64,000 nucleotides of DNA. Source: Helianthus annuus. Taxonomy: Eukaryota > Streptophyta > Magnoliopsida > Asterales > Asteraceae. The DNA is taken from assembly GCF_002127325.2 (NCBI RefSeq), contig NC_035447.2, positions 29,323,249 to 29,387,248 on the forward strand. Direction: 5' to 3'. Positions 55,484 to 64,000 of the stretch are shown here, piece after piece. The notes beneath the pieces were generated by a model. It was not told the origin of the DNA and searched no databases. It worked only from the letters and a program-made list of their open reading frames with translations. The position numbers and the translations under genes are program-made. Each line of letters opens with the position of its first letter. Positions within the stretch are counted from its first letter, which is position 1.

Positions 55484-56345
55484 GGCCCAACCAATTTACG
55501 ATTTTGTCCCCCTTTAAAATTACGATTTTGCCATCAGTTTAAAACTACGCTTTTACCTCTGGTTCAAAATGAAATTATGCTTTTGCCCTCAGTAAAAAAA
55601 TACACTTTTGCCCTCGGTTCAAAAATACGATTTTGCCCCCTTTAAATTTACAATTTCGCCATTAGTTTTGTTTTCTTCCTCTCAGGTAAGTTACGATTTT
55701 GTCCTCAATTTAAATTTACATTTTTGTCATTGGTTTTGTTTGCTTTCCCAGTCAAATTATGATTTTGCCCCGCTTTAAAATTATGATTTTGCCATCAGTT
55801 TAAAATTACATTTTACCTCCAGTTCAAAATAAAATTATGCTTTTGCCCCCAGTGAAAAATTACAATTTTGCCCTCGGTTCAAATTTACGATTTTGCCCTA
55901 TTTAAATTTATAGTTTTGCCATTAGTTTTGTTTTCTTCCTCACAGGTAAATTATGATTTTGCTCTCAATTTAAATTTACATTTTTGTTATCGGTTTTGTT
56001 TGCTTTCCCTATCAAATTACGATTTTGCCCACAGTGTATAAGTATAGACACAAGATGGGGGCATAGTGCGAGACAACTGCCTGGAACTCCCCCATTGGAC
56101 CAACCAATTTACGATTTTATCCCTGCTTTAAAATTACGATTTTACCATCAGTTCGAAATTACGCTTTTACCCCGAGTTCAAAATAAAATTATGCTTTTGC
56201 CCACAACTAAAAATTACAATTTTGTCCTCGGTTAAAAATTACGATTTTGCCCCGTTTAAATTTACAGTTTTGCAATTAGTTTTGGTTATCTCCTTCCAGC
56301 CAAATTATGATTTTGCCCTCAATTTAAATTTACATTTTTGTCCAT
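55484..56345. repeat. Satellite-like array of ATTACGATTTTGCCC units
   Basis: Short units of about 20-24 bp, each a variant of AAATTACGATTTTGCCCTC, recur through 860 bp. They are grouped into a longer period of about 260 bp, recognisable from the TTAGTTTTGTTTTCTTCCT segment near 55660 and 55920 and related sequence near 56275. A unique insert of about 70 bp lies at 56035-56100. Confidence 0.8.
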
Positions 56346-56399
56346 TTCCGCTTTATGTATATATTATTGTTATTATTGCGCGAAAGTATTAAGAAAAAC

Positions 56400-56500
56400 T
56401 TTCACAATTCGGTTGGTTGTATGAACATTCTAATATAGTGAATGTCTCGGGTTCGAAACCCTTCATGGGGAAAAAAATTTTATTACCTGCTGCTAAATAA
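56400..56500 (+). repeat. tRNA-derived SINE-like head
   Basis: GGTTCGAAACC (56451-56461) matches the Pol III B-box consensus exactly and is preceded by GGTTGGTTGTATG, a poor A-box. An A-rich tract follows at 56469. No cloverleaf could be drawn, so this is not called a tRNA gene. Confidence 0.35.
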
Positions 56501-56770
56501 AAGTTTGAATTTCTATTATTCTTAATAATATTTTCCGTGATATATTCCTTCTTCTTTTTTCACTTTTACAGTGTTTTCTCTGCTTCTAAATAAAAATAGA
56601 ATGACTCGCATTGCAAGTTTAAACGGTCAAAGCTTGCCCACTAGTTAAGCTGGTAAACCTAGTTAAATATACAATGCAAACGAAACTAGGTTAGTAACTT
56701 AATTCAACATTTACGATAATCGCGAGATCGAAACCCTCACGACGAATGACAAAGTATAGCCCAATTTGGG
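56501..56770. other. Spacer with possible second SINE-like piece
   Basis: AGTTAAGCTGGTAAACC near 56644 and GAGATCGAAACCCTC near 56725 resemble degenerate A and B boxes. Too weak for a firm call. Confidence 0.25.
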
Positions 56771-57262
56771 TAGCACTTAAACATTCATCGGATCGGTTTT
56801 AATCGATCGGATATAGTACCGTAGCAGTGATCGAGTTATTACCCCGTTATCGTAGCAGAGTGTTGGTATCTCGGGTATATTATTTTGATCAGATTATTAG
56901 AGAAAGAAACAAATTTTTTGAACAACTTTCAAGTCCATGAATTGCTCAATTTATAGCCGATTCGCAGCGTTCTCGCGCCCCGCGACCAATTTAGCGAAGT
57001 CCCTCGCGGGCCGCGAGGGACACCCTAGCTACGGCTAGGGCTGCCGTGTCACCACCTAGCCTCGACACGTGGATGACACGTGTCGGTCATCATTACCCGG
57101 AACCCTAGGGCGCTCGCTCCCCGCGAAGGCACCTTCTAAATCTGTCGCAGGCCGTGACAGACTAATAGTTCTTGTTTTCTTGGATTTTTATAAAAAGGGA
57201 AGATACAGGGGTTCGGGTTTTTACTTACGGAGCGTTTTAGGGCGTTTTTGTGGGTTGTTACA
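56771..57262 (-). mobile_element. Gypsy family-1 LTR, minus strand, U3 part
   Basis: It ends TTGTTACA at 57262, beside a minus-strand polypurine tract, which makes this the U3 start of a 3' LTR. A minus-strand TATA box (plus strand TTTATAGC) is near 56951. Four dyads at 56973, 57004, 57114 and 57145 match the layout of the LTR at 17365. The left limit is uncertain. Confidence 0.65.
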
Positions 57263-58622
57263 TCCTCCCCACCTTGTTTAAAATCTCGTCCTCGAGATTT
57301 ACTGGAACAAGTAAGGATATTTTCTTTTCATCTCTGATTCTAGCTCCCACGTGTATTCAGGTCCTCTTTTTGAATCCCATTTTACTTTGACCAGAACCAA
57401 TCTCTTGTTTTTGAGATTCTTGACCTTTCTGTCTTCTATTTGTAGAGGTTTTTCAACAAATTTTAACTTTTCCTTTACCTCTATATCTTAAAGAGGTACT
57501 ACCAGTGATTCATCAGATAAGCATTTCTTAAGATTACTTACATGAAATACATCATGTACACCGGTTAATTCTTCTGGTAATTGTAACTGATAGGCAACTG
57601 GTCCTATCCGTTGGATGATTTTAAAAGGTCCGACATATCTTGGTATTAACTTTCCTTTCTTACTGAATCGGACTACTCCTTTCCAAGGAGAAACTTTTAA
57701 TAGTACTTTGTCCCCAACTTGGAATTCTAACGGTTTTTGGCGATGGTCGGCATAACTCTTTTGGCGATCTCGTGCCGTTTTCAATCTTTCTTTGATTTGA
57801 GTTATCTTGTCGGTGGTTTCATGTACAATTTCGAGACCTGATAATTGACTTTCTCCTATTTCTGCCCAACATACTGGAGTTCGGCACTTTCGTCCATAAA
57901 GTGCTTCGAATTGGGCAGCATTGATGCTTGTGTGACAACTATTGTTATATGAGAATTATTAGTGTCAAATGGTCATCCCAATTTCCACCGAAATCTATAA
58001 CACATGCCCTCAACATGTCTTCTAAGGTTTGGATTGTCCGTTCACTTTGTCCATCAGTCTGGGGATGGTATATCGTACTTAAATTTAATCGTGTCCCCAT
58101 TGCTTGTTGGAAACTTGTCCAAAAATGTGAAGTGAAACGACTATCCCTATCAGATACAATGGAGAGTGGAACTCTATGTAGTGATACTACCTCATCCACA
58201 TATAACTTATCTAGTCGTTCCATGCTAAAGGTTTCCTTTATTCTTCCATTCATTCCTTCAGTATCATCCTTAATTGATGTTTCTTGAATATTTTTCAGTT
58301 GTTCCATCAAATCTAGTTGCAGATTTAACCTAAGAGCACGAACTCGTCTTTGTTTCTCTTGATACTTACGACTTAAGGCATCTGCTACTACATTTGCTTT
58401 TCCTTCGTGATACTGAATATCACAGTCGTAGTCACTTAAGATTTCCATCCACCTTCTTTGTCTCATGTTCAATTTTTTTTGCCCAAAAATATATCTTAAA
58501 CTCTTATGATCTGTAAAGACAGTAAACTTACTACCATACAGATAATGTCTCCAAATTTTAAGGGCAAAAATTATTGCTCCTAATTCTAAGTCATGAGTTG
58601 TGTAATTTTAAGGGCAAAAATT
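57263..58622 (-). pseudogene. Gypsy family-1 pol fragment, internally deleted
   Basis: On the minus strand it reads the RNase H end ([20 protein letters not shown] followed by VADALS), then skips directly to the integrase core ([22 protein letters not shown]), so the integrase zinc domain and first catalytic Asp are gone. The C-terminal part ([18 protein letters not shown]) and a chromodomain-like end follow with stops and frameshifts. It is truncated at 58622, where it meets a palindromic sequence. The gene order and tract agree with the copy at 15142-17364. Confidence 0.85.
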
Positions 58623-58707
58623 ATAGGCCTATACGATGCTCATTAGGGTTGCCCGGGGAGACATTGTCAGCCTTTGACTGACCTAAAAGTTTGAACCAAC
58701 TTAATAC

Positions 58708-58731
58708 GCATCGTATAGGCCTATACGATGC
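58708..58731. repeat. Perfect 24-bp palindrome
   Basis: GCATCGTATAGG is followed directly by its inverse CCTATACGATGC. A partial copy, TATAGGCCTATACGATGC, is at 58622-58639 where the pol fragment stops. Confidence 0.95.
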
Positions 58732-59222
58732 TTATTGGGGGTGTCGATTTAATAATCCAAGGTGTGCCAATAATACGACCCTTTTCTTTTCGTATTATCT
58801 TTTTGACCACTAAAATTTATGATGGTTTAGTAATCCAATGTGCAATGACTTTTCAATTTTTAATTCACTGTACACTAGTGTTGAAAAAGCAAATATAATA
58901 ATATTAAAATAGTAAACTCTTTTATCTTATAATCAAATAAAAGTCGTCCAAACTCCAGGCATCTTCTTCATCCTTTTCACAGCTCCGCCGATACCAGTTT
59001 CGCTACCGCCCGTTCTCGCCGGAAAACATTTAGCGGCCGTCCCCGAAACCTATAATTGTCGTCCCCATTTTCCAGAAACGTTTAGCAGCCGTCCCCCAAT
59101 ATCTGAAAATGTTTAAGGAACGTCCCCGGGACGGGTGCTCCTTGCTTCCGGACATCCCCGTGCTTCATAGGTGGCAGCATATTAGCTTATCTGGTTTGTA
59201 TCGTACCAAAGAATCAACTGCC
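58732..59222. other. Spacer, nothing recognised
   Basis: No gene or mobile-element ends are seen. The phrases TTTAGCGGCCGTCCCC and TTTAGCAGCCGTCCCC occur about 50 bp apart. Confidence 0.4.
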
Positions 59223-59758
59223 TTAGGCTAGAGGGTGTGGCTTCGCGCTCCTCCACCACGTCATGAAGTTTAGCGCCCTTTGGCGCCCTAAACCACCCAG
59301 CCTCCGTTAAAGGGGGCGCTATCCTTGGCTTCCGTTAAAAGAATAGCGCGCGACAGGAAGATATCAAGGGGCCTCACCTTCATCTAGGGCTGGCATAACG
59401 GGTTAAACCGATCTGTTAAGACACGAACCCGAAACACGTGAACACGAACACGACACGAAATCTTATCGTTTCAGATTTTTCAAACACGAACACGAAACTG
59501 TTAATAAACAGGTCACACGAAACGACCTGTTAAGACACGATATAAGTTAGGGCTGGCAATTCGGACATGAACACGATAAGGTCTAGGTGGGATTATTACA
59601 GGCCAATTTCCCTTTTTAATATAGTTAAAAGAGGCTTTATAATGGACGTTATTCCACACCATATAAGTTAGCGATAAAGCCCTCTAGGGTAATATATATG
59701 TGTCACCTACGTGGCGTAATAACGCTCCTAAGGCTTTAAACCACACCGTCTAGCCTAA
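59223..59758. mobile_element. Non-autonomous DNA transposon, 536 bp
   Basis: The inverted ends are TTAGGCTAGAGGGTGTGG (59223-59240) and CCACACCGTCTAGCCTAA (59741-59758), differing at one position. The target duplication is not clear. Inside, two copies of TAGGGCTGGCA (about 59392 and 59548) mark hAT-type MITE starts carrying ACACGAACACG repeats, so this is a nest. Confidence 0.7.
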
Positions 59759-60339
59759 CATTGAAATCAGCAACAACATGAAACAAGAACCAAAAAAGAA
59801 TAAAGCCTGCTTTTACAGTCTGGTTTTGGGAATTTTTATGGTCCTGAATGTTTTTTAAAAGAAAATACGGACTGGATTATAGATTTTGGTTCTTTATCAT
59901 GTGCACATATAATTATATTATATGCTTAGGGAATATAAGGATGGTTTTTTATGATGTCAACGTGTAGGTCCTGGCCACTTTGAAAAAGAAATATGATATA
60001 TAGGATTAAAATTTAAAATAACTACACATTGCAAATCTGATGGTCATGAGATGGGAGAAGTTGACTTTAACAGCAGAAATTACTTTATTATAATAGGATC
60101 ATTACAAGGAATTTAAACAAGAGCTGGCTAATGGAACAAAGACACGTGACTCTTTTTAAGTTTCATAAATCAGTTTATTTATATTTTAGTTTATTTCAAC
60201 AGCTGCACTGCAAAAGTTAAAAACAAACAGTCTTCTTCTTGTAGACTGCAGATGTTTTGGTCCACCTCTTCTGCTACAGATGTCTACAGCTGTAGTCCGC
60301 AGACTGCAGACGTTTTACCTCTGAAAAAACAAACAACAC
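59759..60339. other. Spacer, nothing recognised
   Basis: AT-rich DNA without a supportable ORF. Two related phrases on CTGCAGACGTTTT/CTGCAGATGTTTT occur near 60246 and 60303. Confidence 0.4.
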
Positions 60340-60347
60340 CTTAGAAT

Positions 60348-61234
60348 TAGGGCCGTTCAAATCGCTCGCCGCTCGTCGCTCACTCGACGCTCGTTCGGAA
60401 ATTGCTCGAAAAATGCTCGTTCGATTTGACGCTCGGTTGTAAACGAGCCGCTCTGCTCGGTTCGGTTTGCAAGCGCGCCAAGCATGAGCAAAGGTCCGCT
60501 CGGCTCGGTTCGGCTCGAATTATTATTTTTAATTAGTATATATATATATATATATGTATACATATACACATACATATATAAACATGTATATACACATATA
60601 TATACACAAATATCAATTACACGCATATACACACACACACACACACCTATATATACACACATTACACATACATATATACTTGAATATAAATTAAATTTAT
60701 AGTTTTATATATACCACTCTATTAGATTTTGGTCCGCTATATACAAGTTTACAACTATATCTATACATACTACCCCAACCACGCCAATAAAAAATTAATA
60801 TCAAATCTAAAAGTTAAACCCTAAACCGATAAACGACAGGCTGCTCGTCGCCTCATTGTTTCATCATGTTACCCTAAGTCGATCGTCTCCTGCTCTCAAT
60901 GTATTCGTTTGTGTAATATGATCGTCGCCTCGTCGGCCACAACATTATAATTCATAAGAAAAATATTATGTTATGAAATGTGTATGTTTTTAAAGACATA
61001 AAAACTGGAGACCAAACATTGTCACTATCTATCTTAGCAAATTTAAATGGGGCGACACGGTTGTCCAAATCGCTCGAACTTCGCTCGACGCTCGCTCGGA
61101 ATATTTACTGCTCGAAAAATGTTCGTTTGATTAAGGCTCGGTTTTAAATGAGCCCCTCCTCTCGGTTCGGTTTGTAAATGAACCAAGCACGAACAAAAAT
61201 CCGCTTAGTTCGGCTCGGCTCGTGAACATCCCTA
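60348..61234. mobile_element. Composite hAT-type element, 887 bp
   Basis: The ends are TAGGGCCGTTCA and TGAACATCCCTA, a 12-bp inverted repeat with two differences, flanked by perfect 8-bp duplications CTTAGAAT (60340-60347 and 61235-61242). Inside are two similar GCTCG-rich segments in the same orientation (about 60350-60525 and 61050-61230), each resembling a MITE of one family. The first lacks a right end and the second a left end. Between them lie a TA/CA microsatellite and about 350 bp of other DNA. Confidence 0.85.
60537..60680. repeat. TA/CATA/CA mixed microsatellite
   Basis: Runs of TATATA, CATATACA and ACACACAC alternate. ORFs on both strands here are artefacts of the repeat. Confidence 0.9.
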
Positions 61235-61242
61235 CTTAGAAT

Positions 61243-61922
61243 TAGAAATCTCCAACAAATTCCATTTCAAAATTGAAAGTCTCCTTCCCACTCCTATGAA
61301 GTTTTTCTAACATTTCCTGAGATACAAAAAAAAAAATGGTCAGCTTATGGTGATGAGTTCATGATAGAGACAATGTGTCCAAATATATCTTGGACAAAAC
61401 CAATATTCGCATGCAAATCATATTTCACATTCTACCAACAATCTACGCATATAACCGTTTTACATATACTCATATGTATAATATTGAAATCCCTTGGCTG
61501 CCTCAACCCATATAACCGTTGCCATTTATACGGCTATATACATTTGAATTATTTTATATGATTTTTAATCAGCATTCATGCCTCCAGCTCAACACTTTTT
61601 TAGTTAATAGCGTCCTCTCAACCATTTCCCAAATGCTATTGGGGGCACTATTGAATCTGCTCTAATGATGAAAAACGATTGTATTACAAGAAAAAAAAAC
61701 ATGAATCGACGATAAAAGATATTGAACGGGCATTTGATGTGTTAAAGAAACCATGTACTATCGTTGCCCACCCATCACATATAGTGGAAAAGGAAAAAAA
61801 ATGAGAAATATAATGTATATTTGCATTATATTACACAACGAGTTAGCGTCACCCGCGCGTTGCTGCGGGATGTTGATTGTTAAAATCATTAAGATCACTT
61901 TGTTTTCCACACCTATTTGTTC
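61243..61922. other. Spacer, nothing firm
   Basis: No gene. A GTCACCCGCGCGTTGCTGCG phrase at 61849 recalls a short conserved part of dispersed plant repeats, but no element ends could be set. Confidence 0.35.
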
Positions 61923-62058
61923 TTTTTTTTAGCAACAAATGTTGCTCTACTCTACTTCACAACAATAATAGTAACATTCCCTTTTTGCCCAAGTGTGAAC
62001 CTAAAACCTTGCTTTAAGAGGCATATGCCTCTACCAAGTTAGCTGGCCTCGGATTGAC
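61923..62058 (-). repeat. tRNA-derived SINE-like element, minus strand
   Basis: Read on the minus strand, CTAACTTGGTAGAGGC resembles a Pol III A box and, about 35 bases later, AGGTTCACAC resembles a B box. The sequence then runs about 75 bases to an A-rich tail (plus-strand T run at 61924-61931). Both boxes deviate from consensus. Confidence 0.4.
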
Positions 62059-62271
62059 GACATTTTTATTCTTGAGTAATGATCTTAGCTTCTGAAAATT
62101 GTTTTTGACTAAAACAATTTATTTTTTAATCAAAATGACGGTTTAGAATAAAATAACCAAATATGATGGTAATTTTTAGGATGAATATTTTTCTAATTGT
62201 ATAATGTTTAATTTATGTATTTGTTTAAAATGTTGTATTATTATTATAGACATAATTTTTAGAAGAGACAT

Positions 62272-62272
<1 letters not shown>

Positions 62273-62308
<36 letters not shown>
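62273..62308. repeat. Poly-T run of 36
   Basis: An uninterrupted T run, with AGACATGTT on its left and again 15-20 bases to its right, so the run may lie within a small duplication. Confidence 0.9.
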
Positions 62309-62311
<3 letters not shown>

Positions 62312-63839
62312 ATTGTTTTTAAAATAGACATGTTCTTTATTTAAAACATGTATTTTACTATTGACATTTTTCTAACAATGGGATTTCTTTGTGGCGAATT
62401 AATTTTCTTTCTATACGTTCCGAATCAATTGATTTAATTATGATTTGAAAATATCATAAACTTATATTAAAATCTTTTAAAAGTATGTTTAAATCGAAAC
62501 AAACTTAAACAAAATAGAATTTTTTATTTCGAAAAAAACCATGGTATATATGTATGTAAAAATATCATAACTAAATACTTTTGGAAACCAAATCTGATTT
62601 TATAATACTCAAAAAAATTTATATTTAAACAAACATTGAGTTTCTCTTTTCCGAAAAAATATATGTATTTAACTTTGAAAAGTTCAAGATTCTGCTTACA
62701 AATAAATAAAACTTATATCTTTTTATCATAACAAAACTTTTGATTTCCAATGATCGGTTCTTCATAATTCCTTTTGATGCATTTTGATTAAGCCAAAACG
62801 ATTTCCATTTTGTTTTCAGTATTTCCCGTCACAGAAGCCATGCGATACCCTGTTCATCATTTTCTTTCTTGGAACTCTTCGAAATTGAACAATCCGGTTT
62901 AGTCTATAACTGAATATGATATTTTGGTGTCGGTTTAATGATCAATTATAAAGATTCAATTTTTTCTTTGTTTTTTATTGTGACTTTTTTCATAACAGGG
63001 GTCTGGCACGCAACTTTCGGGATGCCCTGTTCTACGTTCTTCTTGGTTGAAGATTTTCTCGTAACTGATAAAAGAATTAAACACTCATTCCTGCATATTT
63101 TCTTTATCTTCATATTCAACTTTTCAAATTTCTCACTTTACCATCGAAGTCCTCGTCTTCACCATCATTTATATACTTGGCAGGCGGCAAATGGAATGCA
63201 TATCTAAAATAAGACCGTCGCCATCTTTAACAGAAGTTTAAATCCTGCATTTGTTTCACTTTTACATTAAAATCGAACCGGATCTCATGCGTGATTCGGG
63301 TAAAAGAATGAAAAGAGATATTTACACTTAATAATCCGACCGTCGAACCGGCCTACCGCTAGATCGCCACAACTGGAAGGTTTCTTCATGGATAAACTAT
63401 TCACATTCAATCGGGTCGTTCCGATCAAACCTTGAACAAACCACCCTCGTCCATAACGGTATCGCCGTTAACAATTCGTAGTAATTGTTGTCTCTGTTTC
63501 TTCCGGCAATCTTTACAATTCATATTTTTCAAGATGGTTTTCCATGAAAGAAAAGGGTTAGTATATATAGGCGAGTAAGTAGCGTAAAAGTAAACGGTAA
63601 AACCTCTTCGAAACGGTGTGACTCTTTAATTGTATACCGTTTCATGCGAAGCATGATACAGAACCATACCTTTATTATTTTCTTGCAACGCATCATCAAT
63701 TTAATAAAGGTTCATTTTAAGAGGATATCCTTTTCTTTAACAATTTACTGAACCTACTATGTTAAATGAAAATATCAGAAAAAAGAATTAAGATTACGTA
63801 GGCGAGAAAAATTGGCGAAGCGGTATCTGCTCTTTCGTC
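62309..63839. other. Spacer, no gene supported
   Basis: AT-rich, then moderately GC-balanced from 63230. A TATATATAGG at 63560 could be a TATA box for a plus-strand transcript, but no coding exon follows in the window. ORFs here have no recognisable domain. Confidence 0.35.
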
Positions 63840-64000
63840 TATTCCAAAAGGTTATGTGTTGTTTGTATCTTAAACAAAGGTATGTGTGTTAAATAAATGG
63901 GTGTCAATAAAGGGGTATGTGTTTTAAACAAAAGGTGGGTTGGTGTAAATAAAGGGGCATGAGTTTCAAACAAAAGGGTGTGTGTTACTTTTTGTATAGA
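63840..64000. repeat. Degenerate tandem repeat, about 22-25 bp
   Basis: Variants of GGGTATGTGTTTTAAACAAA recur about six times (63850, 63880, 63912, 63945, 63975 and nearby), alternating AAACAAA and AAATAAA. The array runs to the window end. Confidence 0.65.

Noticed and set aside
56440..56465. tRNA gene suggested by GGTTCGAAACC
   Set aside because: Only a B-box match; no cloverleaf or acceptor stem could be formed, so a SINE-like head is the better reading.
60357..60702. ORFs on both strands rich in Tyr, Ile, Thr and Val
   Set aside because: Products of the TA/CA microsatellite inside a hAT-type element.
62938..63207. Plus-strand ORF of 89 codons
   Set aside because: Hydrophobic and AT-driven, with no recognisable domain or gene context.

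Overview
The window is nuclear DNA of a flowering plant, most probably a member of the daisy family (Asteraceae). The evidence is two intron-bearing or plant-specific protein genes, a very high density of LTR retrotransposons and miniature transposons, and a gypsy-type element with an acidic Asp/Pro-rich open reading frame ahead of gag, a layout I associate with Asteraceae. The genus cannot be fixed from sequence alone.

Only two host genes are convincing. A one-exon F-box gene lies at 20791-22206 (+). A 13-exon gene at 45021-54236 (+) encodes a four-CRM-domain chloroplast intron-splicing factor of the CFM2 type (1015 residues by my splice model). Everything else is transposon, transposon debris, satellite-like repeat or unassigned spacer.

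Layout. 1-6923: copia-type material on the minus strand: the leader, primer-binding site and 5' LTR of one element, then a gag-only element (two CCHC knuckles, broken frame, no pol) with its own leader, primer-binding site and 400-bp LTR. 6924-6974: a scrap of a gypsy LTR. 6975-15141: the 5' part of a second gypsy element (about 5.3-kb LTR holding two fold-back elements in TA microsatellites, primer-binding site, pre-gag ORF split by a 603-bp CACTA element, start of gag). 15142-18646: decayed gypsy pol plus a 1.28-kb 3' LTR of the first gypsy family, joined to the preceding part at a chimeric junction. 18647-24850: spacer, a Tourist-like MITE, the F-box gene and a large hairpin element. 24851-33449: a complete but non-coding gypsy element with 2.85-kb LTRs and a near-perfect target duplication. 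33450-42480: nested gypsy LTR, RT and gag debris with tandem repeats. 42789-44724: fold-back element and a poly-A run. 45021-54236: the CFM2 gene, whose introns hold three fold-backs, a hAT MITE and a SINE-like repeat. 54237-64000: repeat-rich spacer with a satellite-like array, a truncated minus-strand gypsy fragment and a composite hAT element.

The most unusual signal is architectural. Several unrelated gypsy LTRs each carry four short GC-rich or CpG-derived dyads of the form five-base arm, three free bases, five-base arm. They are arranged as two pairs, spaced 31-32 or 20-21 bp within a pair. In two diverged copies of one family the spacers differ in sequence but the 31/110/31 bp layout is identical. 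The non-coding gypsy element also carries a series of small hairpins with a shared loop and differing stems.
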